A DNA stretch of 64,000 bases from Alcanivorax sp. S6407 (GTDB lineage Bacteria; Pseudomonadota; Gammaproteobacteria; Pseudomonadales; Alcanivoracaceae): assembly GCF_023016115.1 (NCBI RefSeq), contig NZ_JALKBH010000001.1:620001-684000 (forward strand), given 5' to 3'. The notes under the pieces were generated by a model. That model was given only the letters and a program-made list of their open reading frames with translations. It ran no database searches and was not told the origin of the DNA. The translations under genes were made by a program, and so were the position numbers. Positions 20,805 to 28,621 of the stretch are shown here, one piece after another. The first letter of the stretch is position 1. Each line of letters begins with the position of its first letter.

Positions 20805-22118
20805 TCAGGCTTCAGCCTGCTCACGGGGCTTCACGGCGTCCTGGTAGGACATGGTCTTTTCTTCGACCTTGGCGCTGGACAGAACCAGGTCAACCACCTG
20901 CTCTTCCAGTACCGCACCTTCGATCTGCTGCAGCTGCTGGGGGTTACCGTACACCCAGTTAACCACTTCTTCCGGCTTCTCGTACTGCTCGGCGATCTCT
21001 TCAACACGGGCCTTCACCTTGTCAGCGTCGGCTTTCAGCTCATTCTGATCCAGGATGGCACGGATGATCAGGCCCAGGCGCACGGAACGTTGTGCCTGCT
21101 CAGTGAACAGGTCGTCAGGCAGGATGGAGGCGTCGAACTGCTGACCACCACCGAACTGCTGCACCATCTGCTGACGCATGCGCTGCACTTCCTGGCTCAC
21201 CAGAGCTGCCGGCAGATCGAACTGGTGTAGATCGGCCAGACCTTCCATAACCTGCTCTTTCACCTTGCCGGTGACAGCATTCTTCAGCTCGCGCTCCATG
21301 TTCTTGCGCACTTCGGCCTTGAATTTGGCTTCGTCGCCATCTTCAACACCAAAGCCTTTCATGAACTCGGCGTCCACTTCTGGCAGCTGCTTGCCTTCCA
21401 CCTTGTTGACCTTGATCTGGAAGACCACAGCCTGACCTTTCAGCTCTTCAGAGTGGTACTCCTCCGGGAAGGTCACATTGATGTCTTTCTCTTCGCCGGC
21501 CTTCATGCCAACGATGCCGTCTTCAAAGCCCGGAATCATCTGACCGGAACCCAGTTCCAGGTTCTGACCTTCAGCGGTGCCGCCTTCAAAGGCTTCGTCA
21601 CCCTTGATGCCCTTGTAGTCGATGTTGACGCGATCGCCTTCTTCAGCGGCACGCTCTACTTCTTCGAACTGGGCACGCTGCTGACGCAGGGTTTCGATCA
21701 TGGTGTCCACGTCTTCGTCGGACACTTCAGCTACCGGCTTCTCAACAGCAACGCCGTCGAAAGCGGCCAGCTCGACTTCCGGATAGATTTCGAAAGTGGC
21801 AACGAATTCCAGGTCCTTGCCTGCTTCGTTGGTGGTGGCTTCGAAGCCCGGCATACCGGCCGGCTGCAGTTTTTCCTGCTCCACGGCTTCGATGAAGGCT
21901 TCACGCATGACGTCAGCCAGCACTTCGTTACGCACGGCGCTGCCAAAGCGACGCTTCACTTCACCCATGGGCACTTTGCCCGGGCGGAAACCGTCCAGAC
22001 GGATATTCTTTTTGGCTTCCAGCAGTTTGCTTTCTACTGCAGAGTCCACCTTCTCCGCCGGAACACCCACCGTCAGACGGCGCTCAAGACCTGAAGTCGT
22101 TTCAACAGAAACCTGCAT
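20805..22118 (-). CDS. tig: Trigger factor
   Basis: Ribosome-associated chaperone and peptidyl-prolyl isomerase that meets nascent chains. 437 residues (E. coli 432). The start is ATG (MQVSVETTSGLERRL) with AGAGGA upstream; the open frame continues upstream only through the tRNA-His gene, which is not coding. The ribosome-binding signature appears as FRPGKVPMGEVKRRFG (GFRxGKxP). The FKBP-type domain spans about 155-240 (DRVNIDYKGIKGDEAFEGG ... MIPGFEDGIVGMKAGEEK), followed by the C-terminal arms. It heads the tig-clpP-clpX-lon order, transcribed from its own promoter. Confidence 0.97.
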   Translation of the reverse strand: MQVSVETTSGLERRLTVGVPAEKVDSAVESKLLEAKKNIRLDGFRPGKVPMGEVKRRFGSAVRNEVLADVMREAFIEAVEQEKLQPAGMPGFEATTNEAGKDLEFVATFEIYPEVELAAFDGVAVEKPVAEVSDEDVDTMIETLRQQRAQFEEVERAAEEGDRVNIDYKGIKGDEAFEGGTAEGQNLELGSGQMIPGFEDGIVGMKAGEEKDINVTFPEEYHSEELKGQAVVFQIKVNKVEGKQLPEVDAEFMKGFGVEDGDEAKFKAEVRKNMERELKNAVTGKVKEQVMEGLADLHQFDLPAALVSQEVQRMRQQMVQQFGGGQQFDASILPDDLFTEQAQRSVRLGLIIRAILDQNELKADADKVKARVEEIAEQYEKPEEVVNWVYGNPQQLQQIEGAVLEEQVVDLVLSSAKVEEKTMSYQDAVKPREQAEA

Positions 22119-22193
22119 AACATCCTCTTTAAAAAGACTTTTTGCTGCTCGCCGCCAGTAACAAAGATGCAGACGGCTCGAATAAGGGCGCAG

Positions 22194-22222
22194 ATTATAA
22201 TCAAACGCGCCCCGAATGCCTA
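22194..22222 (-). promoter_or_regulatory. Sigma-70 promoter of tig
   Basis: Minus strand TAGGCA, 17-base spacer, perfect TATAAT, about 75 bases before the tig ATG. Confidence 0.6.
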
Positions 22223-22266
22223 CATAACCCGGCGGCTTAAGGCCGGTATTACGCAGGCCACATACG

Positions 22267-22297
22267 AAAAAGCCTCCGGGAGGTCCCGGAGGCTTTT
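22267..22297 (-). terminator. Rho-independent terminator of the tRNA operon
   Basis: Perfect 9-bp stem GCCTCCGGG / CCCGGAGGC with a 4-base loop, then T5 on the minus strand. It lies 12 bases past the tRNA-His 3' end. Confidence 0.92.
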
Positions 22298-22309
22298 CGA
22301 TACTGCATA

Positions 22310-22386
22310 TGGGGTGACTGAGGGGATTTGAACCCCCGACCACCGGAGTCACAATCCGGGGCTCTACCAACTGAGCTACAGTCACC
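22310..22386 (-). tRNA. tRNA-His (anticodon GTG)
   Basis: 77 nt including the extra G at -1 typical of tRNA-His and an encoded CCA. Minus strand starts GGTGACTGTAGCTCAG, anticodon stem-loop GGATTGTGACTCC, T arm GGGTTCAAATCCC, acceptor end AGTCACC-C-CCA. Last tRNA of a three-gene operon. Confidence 0.97.
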
Positions 22387-22408
22387 ATAAACTTGTCGCT
22401 TTCCTGCC

Positions 22409-22485
<77 letters not shown>

Positions 22486-22509
22486 ATTGCAGGTTCCGCT
22501 CTATACTGA

Positions 22510-22586
22510 TGGTCGGGGTGGAGGGATTCGAACCCCCGACATCCTGCTCCCAAAGCAGGCGCGCTACCAGGCTGCGCTACACCCCG
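22510..22586 (-). tRNA. tRNA-Pro (anticodon TGG)
   Basis: 77 nt, minus strand CGGGGTGTAGCGCAGC, anticodon stem-loop CTGCTTTGGGAGCAG, T arm GGGTTCGAATCCC, acceptor end CACCCCG-A-CCA with CCA encoded. First gene of the operon. Confidence 0.97.
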
Positions 22587-22626
22587 TGTATCAGTCACGC
22601 CAACAGTGCTTGAAAGCGAGGCGCGC

Positions 22627-22655
22627 ATAATACTCGGCACCCCGGGTAGCGTCAA
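22627..22655 (-). promoter_or_regulatory. Sigma-70 promoter of the tRNA-Pro-Arg-His operon
   Basis: Minus strand TTGACG, exactly 17 bases, TATTAT, then a GC-rich discriminator GCGCGCC. Such a discriminator is typical of stable-RNA promoters under stringent control. Confidence 0.8.
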
Positions 22656-22798
22656 CGCACCGGGGAACAAAAAATCCCTAACGCACAGATTTTAAACAAC
22701 TTGTGGGGATTGCCGCCATTTTGGCAGCCCATATTCGGACAGTTTTTCAATTCCAGGGGAGCACTCCGCCAGGCCCTGATCTGCAATGGCGGCCGCCC

Positions 22799-22826
22799 GA
22801 CGCCGGATGCTGGACGCCTGACGGGA
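22799..22826. repeat. Heptamer array, GACGCCT type
   Basis: Four units in register: gacgccg, gatgctg, gacgcct, gacggga. Its reverse complement matches the array ahead of the acyltransferase gene at 28.6 kb. It has diverged more than the other families. Confidence 0.6.
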
Positions 22827-22939
22827 AATCCAAAAGCCACCATCAAGGCATAAAATGAAGCTTGTTTTGCGCCCATGGGCCACCCGTGCGAAAATCGCGC
22901 GCCCTGATCAACTACTCCATACACGCAGAGAGAGACTCC

Positions 22940-23785
22940 ATGACTGCCCAGATTCTCGATGGCAAGGCCCTGGCCCAGCAGTTCGAAGAAGAGATGCGCC
23001 AACGTGTCGAGGCGCTGAAAGCCAAGGCTGACGGCCGCACCCCTATTCTGGCCACCATCCTGGTGGGCGCCGATCCGGCCTCTGCCACCTATGTAAAGAT
23101 GAAGGGTAATGCCTGTCGCCGTGTGGGCATGGAGTCCGAAGCCATCGAGATGGCTGAGAGCACCACCACGGAAGAACTGCTGGCCAAGATCGACGAACTG
23201 AATAACAACCCGGATGTTCACGGCATTCTGCTGCAGCACCCGGTACCTGCCCAGATCGACGAGCGCGCCTGCTTCGATGCCATCAGCCTGGAAAAGGACG
23301 TGGACGGCGTCACCTGCCTGGGCTTTGGTCGCATGAGCATGGGCGAAGCCGCCTACGGTTGCGCCACCCCCAAGGGCATCATGCGCCTGCTGGAGCACTA
23401 CAAGGTGGAAATGGAAGGCAAACACGCTGTGGTAGTAGGCCGAAGCGCCATTCTCGGCAAGCCCATGGCGATGATGCTGCTGGAAGCCAACGCCACTGTC
23501 ACCATCTGCCATAGCCGCACCCAGAATCTCGCAGACCTGGTGAAACAGGCTGACATCGTGGTGGGCGCCGTTGGTAAACCGGAGTTCATCAAGGCCGACT
23601 GGATCAAGGATGGCGCCGTGGTAGTGGATGCCGGCTATCACCCGGAAAAGTGTGGCGATATCGAACTGGGCCCACTGGTCGACCGCGTCGCCGCCTACAC
23701 CCCGGTCCCCGGCGGTGTCGGCCCCATGACCATCAACACCCTGATCTTCCAGACCCTGCAGTCCGGCGAGAAAGCACTGGGCTAA
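22940..23785 (+). CDS. folD: Bifunctional methylene-THF dehydrogenase / methenyl-THF cyclohydrolase
   Basis: Interconverts 5,10-methylene- and 10-formyl-tetrahydrofolate using NADP, supplying one-carbon units for purines and initiator tRNA. 281 residues; the start [14 protein letters not shown] has AGAGAG upstream and fits the family, whereas the open frame upstream shows no similarity. Catalytic tyrosine and lysine are Y51 and K55 ([11 protein letters not shown]). Other signatures: [27 protein letters not shown] (NADP loop) and the C-terminal [12 protein letters not shown]. It runs rightward and ends in a good terminator. Confidence 0.97.
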   Translation: MTAQILDGKALAQQFEEEMRQRVEALKAKADGRTPILATILVGADPASATYVKMKGNACRRVGMESEAIEMAESTTTEELLAKIDELNNNPDVHGILLQHPVPAQIDERACFDAISLEKDVDGVTCLGFGRMSMGEAAYGCATPKGIMRLLEHYKVEMEGKHAVVVGRSAILGKPMAMMLLEANATVTICHSRTQNLADLVKQADIVVGAVGKPEFIKADWIKDGAVVVDAGYHPEKCGDIELGPLVDRVAAYTPVPGGVGPMTINTLIFQTLQSGEKALG

Positions 23786-23798
23786 AAACCCGCCCAGC

Positions 23799-23838
23799 AA
23801 AAAGCCGCGACCAGCAAATGCTGCTCGCGGCTTTTTTG
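23799..23838 (+). terminator. Rho-independent terminator of folD
   Basis: Hairpin GCCGCGA-CCAGCA / TGCTG-CTCGCGGC, preceded by an A tract and followed by T6, about 15 bases after the folD stop. Confidence 0.9.
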
Positions 23839-23841
23839 TAT

Positions 23842-23880
23842 GCCGCTCCGCGGCCGCAACACGCTGCACGCCACATGCAA
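23842..23880 (+). repeat. Heptamer array, AACACGC family, beyond folD terminator
   Basis: GCCGCTCCGCGGCCGC followed by aacacgc, tgcacgc, cacatgc. It starts right after the folD terminator, with the same order and orientation as at fabI. Confidence 0.85.
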
Positions 23881-23896
23881 ACACGGGGCACCACAA

Positions 23897-23971
23897 TGTG
23901 GGAGTTTGCTTGCAAACGAAGCTATTCTTTACCTCGACCAACCCCTCTTCGCCTGCAAGCAAGCTCCCACA
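23897..23971. repeat. REP-like inverted pair
   Basis: TGTGGGAGTTTGCTTGCAAA on the left and GCCTGCAAGCAAGCTCCCAC on the right form near-perfect inverted arms about 27 bases apart, as in REP doublets of Pseudomonas. Confidence 0.88.
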
Positions 23972-23992
23972 GGAGCTAAAAACCATATCGAC

Positions 23993-24024
23993 AAAAAAGG
24001 CCGCACCCAAATTCAGGCGCGGCC
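23993..24024 (-). terminator. Rho-independent terminator of glnS
   Basis: Minus strand GGCCGCGCC, loop, GGTGCGGCC then T6, about 70 bases beyond the glnS stop. Confidence 0.85.
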
Positions 24025-24064
24025 TCTTCGTTTGCAGCCAACAACCACGCGAAACCGCGCAGCT

Positions 24065-24092
24065 ATTAACTATTCACTGTTAACTATTAACT
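24065..24092. repeat. Heptamer array, RTTAACT family
   Basis: Four units in perfect register: attaact, attcact, gttaact, attaact. It ends four bases beyond the glnS stop codon. The same heptamer flanks the lpxH-miaE terminator. Confidence 0.9.
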
Positions 24093-24096
24093 GCTC

Positions 24097-25779
24097 TTAA
24101 TTGTCTTTGGGCCACGACTCACGCAAACCCACAGTCTGGTTAAATACCAGCAGATTATCGCTGCTGTCCTGATCCACACAGAAATACCCTTCACGCTCAA
24201 ACTGATAACGGGTTTCCGCCAGTACACCACGCAGGCCTGGTTCGACCCAGCAGCCGCTCAGCACTTTCAGGGAATCCGGGTTGATGTTGTCCTGGAACGT
24301 CTGCCCTTCTTCCACCTTGCCCGGGTTCGGCACGGTAAACAGACGGTCGTACAGGCGCACCTCACAGGGCAGCCCCTTGCTGGCGCTGACCCAGTGAATC
24401 ACGCCGCGCAGCTTGCCCTGGCCTTCATCATTTTCCGGGTTCTTGCCAAGAGTATCCGAGTCATAGCTGCAACGGATTTCAATGATCTCGCCACTGTCAT
24501 CCCTCACCACATCAGTGGCGCGAACCACGTAGCCATAACGCAGACGTACGCGATCCCCCAGCACCAGACGCTTGAACTTCTTGTTGGCCTCTTCGCGGAA
24601 GTCTTCCTTATCGATGTAGACCTCCCGGGTCATTGGGACCTGACGGGTACCCATGGTCTCGTTCTGGGGATGTACCGGCGCGGTCAGGGACTCTTCCTTG
24701 CCCTCCTCCCAGTTTTCGATCACCAGCTTGAGAGGGTTCATCACACACATGGCCCGGGGAGCATGCTGATTCAGGTCGTCACGGATAGCGGCTTCCAGCA
24801 TAGCCATATCCACCACCGAATCGGCGCGGCTAACCCCGACAGACTCACAGAAGTGACGGATGGAGGCAGGAGTGTAGCCGCGGCGGCGCAGACCGGAGAT
24901 GGTCGGCATGCGCGGGTCGTCCCAGCCATCCACGTGACCTTCGTCCACCAGCTGCTTGAGCTTGCGCTTGCTGGTTACGGTGTAGTTCAGGTTGAGGCGG
25001 GCAAACTCGTACTGTCGCGGCGTCGCAGCCACGGAGGTGTTCTCTACCACCCAGTCATAGAACGGACGGTGATCCTCGAATTCCAGGGTGCACAGGCTGT
25101 GGGTAATGCCTTCAATGGCATCCGACAGCGGGTGGGTAAAATCGTACATGGGGTAGATTACCCACTTGTCACCAGTCTGATGATGCACCTTCTTGCGAAT
25201 CCGGTAGAGAATCGGGTCGCGCAGATTGATGTTCGGGCTCTGCATGTCGATCTTGGCCCGCAGCACCGCCTCACCCTCTTCCATCTGGTTGGCGCGCATC
25301 TTCTCGAACAGCGCCAGGTTTTCCTCAACGCTGCGCTCGCGATACGGGCTTTCCTTGCCAGGGGTAGTGAAGTTACCCCGGTATTCGGCAATCTGCTCCG
25401 GGCTCAGGCTGTCCACATAGGCCAGGCCCTTGTTGATCAGCTCCACAGCCAGCTCATAGAGACGGTCAAAGTAGTTGCTGGCAAAGCGCACCTCACCGGC
25501 CCACTCGAAACCGAGCCATTCCACATCCCGCTGGATGGACTGAATGTACTCGTCCTCTTCCTTCTCCGGGTTGGTGTCATCAAAGCGCAGGTTGCAGGCG
25601 CCCTTGTAGCTCTCGGCAATGCCGAAATTCAGACAAATGGATTTGGCATGGCCAATATGCAGGTAGCCATTGGGCTCCGGCGGGAAACGGGTCACCACCT
25701 GACCGTCATTTTTGCCCTCTGAGAGGTCGCGATCGATGATCTGTCTGATAAAATTGCTGGGCGCTTTGGTTTCGCTCAT
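24097..25779 (-). CDS. glnS: Glutaminyl-tRNA synthetase
   Basis: Charges tRNA-Gln with glutamine. 560 residues (E. coli 554), class I synthetase. The HIGH motif lies in [13 protein letters not shown] (33-45), and the KMSKS-equivalent is VTSKRKL. Further family signatures are [10 protein letters not shown] and [17 protein letters not shown]. It reads leftward, divergent from ppiB, and begins at ATG. A TTGACT/TACACT promoter lies within about 65 bases upstream. Terminator and repeats follow. Confidence 0.98.
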   Translation of the reverse strand: MSETKAPSNFIRQIIDRDLSEGKNDGQVVTRFPPEPNGYLHIGHAKSICLNFGIAESYKGACNLRFDDTNPEKEEDEYIQSIQRDVEWLGFEWAGEVRFASNYFDRLYELAVELINKGLAYVDSLSPEQIAEYRGNFTTPGKESPYRERSVEENLALFEKMRANQMEEGEAVLRAKIDMQSPNINLRDPILYRIRKKVHHQTGDKWVIYPMYDFTHPLSDAIEGITHSLCTLEFEDHRPFYDWVVENTSVAATPRQYEFARLNLNYTVTSKRKLKQLVDEGHVDGWDDPRMPTISGLRRRGYTPASIRHFCESVGVSRADSVVDMAMLEAAIRDDLNQHAPRAMCVMNPLKLVIENWEEGKEESLTAPVHPQNETMGTRQVPMTREVYIDKEDFREEANKKFKRLVLGDRVRLRYGYVVRATDVVRDDSGEIIEIRCSYDSDTLGKNPENDEGQGKLRGVIHWVSASKGLPCEVRLYDRLFTVPNPGKVEEGQTFQDNINPDSLKVLSGCWVEPGLRGVLAETRYQFEREGYFCVDQDSSDNLLVFNQTVGLRESWPKDN

Positions 25780-25815
25780 TGCCTTCGCCGGATACAGTGA
25801 AAATAAAGGTGCGCT

Positions 25816-25843
25816 AGTGTACAGTGCAGCCCCCTTCAGTCAA
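25816..25843 (-). promoter_or_regulatory. Sigma-70 promoter of glnS
   Basis: Minus strand TTGACT, 16-base spacer, TACACT, about 37 bases before the ATG. Confidence 0.5.
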
Positions 25844-25911
25844 AGACTACGGGCCTGCACATCGGCAATTTCCGCCATGGCTTACAAGCTCGACCAGTGG
25901 AGAAAAACCCA

Positions 25912-26409
25912 ATGAAAGTGGTGCTGAATACAACCTACGGCAAAATCACCCTGCAACTGGACGCAGAAAAAGCGCCTGTTACCACCGAAAACTTCGTGCA
26001 ATACGTCAAGGAAGGTCATTTTGACGGCACCATCTTCCACCGCGTGATCAGCAACTTCATGATCCAGGGCGGCGGTTTCACCGAAGACATGCAGCAGAAG
26101 CCCACCCGGGCGCCGATCCAGAACGAAGCGGGCAACGGCCTGTCCAACAAAGTTGGCACCATCGCCATGGCACGCACCCCGGATCCGCACTCCGCCTCCG
26201 CCCAGTTCTTCATCAACGTGGCCGATAACCACTTCCTGGACAAGGAACGCAGCCAGGACGGCTGGGGTTACGCCGTGTTTGGGGAAGTTTCCGACGGCAT
26301 GGACGTGGTCGAGAAGATCCGTGGCGTGGCCACCGGCAACTCCGGTTTCCACCAAGATGTCCCGGTTGAGCCGGTACTGATCGAATCCGCCGAGCTGATC
26401 GAGGAGTAA
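25912..26409 (+). CDS. ppiB: Cytoplasmic peptidyl-prolyl cis-trans isomerase B (cyclophilin)
   Basis: Accelerates proline isomerisation in the cytoplasm. 165 residues from the ATG, which has GGAG nearby; a GTG five codons earlier is less likely because it overlaps that site. Cyclophilin landmarks: [19 protein letters not shown] (active-site Arg in FHR), [17 protein letters not shown] and [17 protein letters not shown]. No signal peptide. It lies 4 bases before a second, secreted cyclophilin, with strong local similarity at both DNA and protein level, so the pair looks like a tandem duplication. Confidence 0.95.
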   Translation: MKVVLNTTYGKITLQLDAEKAPVTTENFVQYVKEGHFDGTIFHRVISNFMIQGGGFTEDMQQKPTRAPIQNEAGNGLSNKVGTIAMARTPDPHSASAQFFINVADNHFLDKERSQDGWGYAVFGEVSDGMDVVEKIRGVATGNSGFHQDVPVEPVLIESAELIEE

Positions 26410-26413
26410 TCCC

Positions 26414-27004
26414 ATGCGTCTTGTCGTTGCCCTGATCGCCCTGCTGCCCGGCCTGCTGCTGGCCAATCCCATGGTCCGTCTGGAAACCACTGCCGGCCCG
26501 GTCACCGTGGAACTGTTCGAAGACCAGGCCCCGAAGACCGTTGCCAACTTCCTCCAGTATGTGGACAGCGGCTTCTATGATGGCACCCTGTTTCACCGCG
26601 TGATCCAGGGCTTCATGATCCAGGGCGGCGGCTTCGACAAGGACGGCCAGCGCAAGGCCACCCAGGCACCGATCCAGAACGAAGCGGACAACGGCCTGAG
26701 TAATCGCCGTGGCACCCTCGCCATGGCCCGCACGGGTAACCCTCACTCAGCCACCGCCCAATTCTTCATCAATCTGGTGGACAACCGCAATCTGGACTTC
26801 AGCGGCAAGAACCAGCGCGGCTGGGGTTACGCGGTGTTTGGCAAGGTCACCGACGGCATGGCTGTAGTCGATAACATCGCTCGCGAGCGCACCACCAGCC
26901 AGCGCCTTAGCGGCATGATGGCCCGCGACGTGCCGGCCGTACCAATCCTGATTACCAAGGCCTACCGCCTCGGTGAGGAAAACGAAGAACAGGAAGCGCA
27001 ATAA
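26414..27004 (+). CDS. ppiA: Periplasmic peptidyl-prolyl cis-trans isomerase A (cyclophilin)
   Basis: Secreted cyclophilin of 196 residues. The signal peptide is MRLVVALIALLPGLLLA, with cleavage near ANP. Cyclophilin signatures repeat those of the preceding gene: [56 protein letters not shown] stands 5 bases ahead of the ATG, within the end of ppiB. A charged tail (EENEEQEAQ) follows the domain. lpxH starts 5 bases after its stop, so ppiB-ppiA-lpxH are one operon. Confidence 0.92.
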   Translation: MRLVVALIALLPGLLLANPMVRLETTAGPVTVELFEDQAPKTVANFLQYVDSGFYDGTLFHRVIQGFMIQGGGFDKDGQRKATQAPIQNEADNGLSNRRGTLAMARTGNPHSATAQFFINLVDNRNLDFSGKNQRGWGYAVFGKVTDGMAVVDNIARERTTSQRLSGMMARDVPAVPILITKAYRLGEENEEQEAQ

Positions 27005-27009
27005 TCACC

Positions 27010-27741
27010 ATGGCGTACTCCCTGTTCATTTCTGATCTGCACCTGGATCCGGAACGCCCCGAGCATCTCGAGGCCCTGAAAGCCTTGCTGGCACAACACG
27101 CCGGCAAGGCAGATGCCCTGTATGTCTTGGGGGATCTGTTTGAAGCCTGGATCGGCGACGACGATGATACCCCGTTCAACCGGGAGGCCATCAGTGCCTT
27201 CCGCCAGTTCGCCGACAGCGGTAGCAAGCTGTACTTCATGCATGGCAACCGAGACTTTCTCCTTGGCGAAGACTTTGCGACTGCCTGCGGAGGCTCCCTG
27301 CTGGATGAGGGTACTGTCGTAGACCTGTATGGCACAACGGCCCAGCTGATGCATGGCGACAGCCTGTGTACCCTGGACACCGAATACCAGCAGTTCCGCG
27401 CCATGGCCCGTAGCCCCCAGTGGCAACAGGGCATGCTGTCCCAGCCACTGGAGCAACGTCGCATGATCGCCCAGGGCATGCGCATGCAAAGCCAGGGCAA
27501 TAATGCCAACAAGGCCGAGAACATCATGGATGTGACCCCGGAAGAAGTGGCCAAGTCCATGGAAACCGCCGGCGTTCAGCACCTCATCCACGGCCACACC
27601 CACCGCCCCGACGTCCACGACATCGCCCTGTCTGACGGTACCGGAAAACGCTGGGTGTTGGGGGATTGGGGGAAGCTTGGGTGGCAGATTGTGGCGGATA
27701 GTGAGCGGGGGTTGAGGTTGGAGAGCTTTGCGATTAGTTAA
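27010..27741 (+). CDS. lpxH: UDP-2,3-diacylglucosamine pyrophosphohydrolase
   Basis: Cleaves UDP-2,3-diacyl-GlcN to lipid X and UMP, the fourth step of lipid A synthesis, at the inner face of the inner membrane. 243 residues. Calcineurin-like metallophosphatase motifs: D9 and H11 in ISDLHLD, GDLFEAWIGDD (D42), HGNRDF (N80), LMHGDSLC and HGHTHRPD. The last 25 or so codons switch from C-ending to G-ending (GGG, TTG, GTG, GAG), unlike the rest of the gene, and the stop codon falls inside a heptamer repeat array. The operon ends with a bidirectional hairpin shared with convergent miaE. Confidence 0.96.
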   Translation: MAYSLFISDLHLDPERPEHLEALKALLAQHAGKADALYVLGDLFEAWIGDDDDTPFNREAISAFRQFADSGSKLYFMHGNRDFLLGEDFATACGGSLLDEGTVVDLYGTTAQLMHGDSLCTLDTEYQQFRAMARSPQWQQGMLSQPLEQRRMIAQGMRMQSQGNNANKAENIMDVTPEEVAKSMETAGVQHLIHGHTHRPDVHDIALSDGTGKRWVLGDWGKLGWQIVADSERGLRLESFAIS

Positions 27742-27763
27742 CAGTGAATAGTGAACAGTTAAC
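27736..27763. repeat. Heptamer array, RTTAACT family (left arm)
   Basis: Four units: agttaac, agtgaat, agtgaac, agttaac. The lpxH stop TAA lies within the first unit. It is inverted relative to the array at 27867-27901. Confidence 0.92.
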
Positions 27764-27793
27764 AGCGTCGCGAGACAGGTTGTTTTGATCTTT

Positions 27794-27838
27794 AACGCAT
27801 GAGGCCGCGCCCATACCCTGGACGCGGCCTCATGCGTT
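27794..27838. terminator. Bidirectional terminator between lpxH and miaE
   Basis: Perfect 16-bp stem (AACGCATGAGGCCGCG and its complement) with a 13-base loop; TTTA follows on the plus strand and TTAAAGATC on the minus strand. It lies between two inverted heptamer arrays. T tracts are short, so it may act partly as a 3' stabiliser. Confidence 0.7.
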
Positions 27839-27866
27839 TATGAACATCCCGCGCTGAACGCGCGCT

Positions 27867-27901
27867 GTTCACTGTTAACTGTTAACTGTTAACTGTTCAC
27901 T
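27867..27901. repeat. Heptamer array, RTTAACT family (right arm)
   Basis: Five units: gttcact, gttaact, gttaact, gttaact, gttcact. The miaE stop codon (TGA on the minus strand) lies inside the last unit. Confidence 0.93.
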
Positions 27902-28502
27902 GCCTCGGAACGCCGGAATGAAACCGAAACTCCTCATCCGGCGATTCGATCAGTTCCTGCTCTGCGTCCTTGAAGAACGCCACCCGCTCCTCGATGGGCT
28001 CGCCGGCGTATTGCTCGGCCAGGCGCAGGTAGTCTTCGTAGTGGCGGGATTCGCTTTTCAGCAGGTAGCGGTAGTAGCGGCCCAGTTCTTCGTCCACGTG
28101 GGGTGCCAGGGCGGCGAAGCGTTCGCAGCTTCTTGCTTCGATCAGGGCGCCGACGATCAGAGTGTCCACCAGACGGCCCGGCTCGGTGGTGCGCACATGC
28201 TTTCTCAGCCCCTGGGCATAGCGCGCCGGTGACAGGTGATCATAGGTCACCCCCCGCTCACGCATGATCTGGATCACTTGCTCGAAGTGCAGCAACTCCT
28301 CACGAGCCAGCTGGCTCAGCGCATCCAGCAGATCGGGACGATCCACATAGCGGAACATCAGGTTCAGCGCGGTACTGGCCGCCTTCTTTTCACAGTGGGC
28401 GTGGTCAATCAGCAGAATTTCCGGATGCTGCAGCGCCCAGTCGATCCAGGCTTGCGGCGTGGGGCAAGGAAGAAACTGCTGAATGTGGGTAATGTCGTGC
28501 AT
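27897..28502 (-). CDS. miaE: tRNA-(ms2io6A37)-hydroxylase
   Basis: Diiron monooxygenase that hydroxylates the isopentenyl group of ms2i6A37 in tRNA. 201 residues from the ATG with GAGGA upstream; two further in-frame ATGs upstream are possible starts. Ferritin-like four-helix ligands are visible: HCEKKAAS (Glu), AREELLHFEQV (ExxH), LIEARSCERF (Glu) and SESRHYEDYL (ExxH). MiaE is limited to some gammaproteobacteria, such as Pseudomonas and Salmonella. Converges on lpxH; its final codons and stop are embedded in a repeat array. Confidence 0.95.
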   Translation of the reverse strand: MHDITHIQQFLPCPTPQAWIDWALQHPEILLIDHAHCEKKAASTALNLMFRYVDRPDLLDALSQLAREELLHFEQVIQIMRERGVTYDHLSPARYAQGLRKHVRTTEPGRLVDTLIVGALIEARSCERFAALAPHVDEELGRYYRYLLKSESRHYEDYLRLAEQYAGEPIEERVAFFKDAEQELIESPDEEFRFHSGVPRQ

Positions 28503-28579
28503 GGCATCCTCATGGTCGGCGCGCATTATAGCGGTCACCGGCCCTGCCAGCATCCCGGAACTTTTGGCTTTTCTGCATT

Positions 28580-28607
28580 CGGCATCTGGCGTCCAGACTC
28601 TGGCGCT
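28580..28607. repeat. Heptamer array, YGGCGTC type
   Basis: Four units: cggcatc, tggcgtc, cagactc, tggcgct, between divergent miaE and the acyltransferase gene. A TATACT hexamer (28609-28614) follows directly and would give a nearly leaderless transcript. Confidence 0.6.
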
Positions 28608-28621
28608 TTATACTCCCCGCC

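Larger units (their letters stand above)
22587..22939. other. Non-coding spacer between tRNA operon and folD
   Basis: 353 bases: the tRNA promoter, then sequence with no gene, including a short heptamer array near 22.8 kb and the folD leader. No strong folD promoter is evident; CATAAAAT near 22850 is a possible -10. Confidence 0.65.
23786..24096. other. Non-coding spacer between convergent folD and glnS
   Basis: About 310 bases filled by ordered non-coding elements: folD terminator, AACACGC-family array, REP-like inverted pair, glnS terminator, and an RTTAACT array. No gene. In Pseudomonas, as I recall, cysS lies between glnS and folD; it is absent here. Confidence 0.8.

Noticed and set aside
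22119-22388. Extended N-terminus of tig through tRNA-His
   Set aside because: The extension translates the tRNA gene and its terminator; trigger factor similarity starts at the ATG with a good ribosome site.
22652-24010. 452-codon leftward frame opposite folD
   Set aside because: Overlaps folD and crosses its terminator and the REP doublet; composition is that of a shadow frame.
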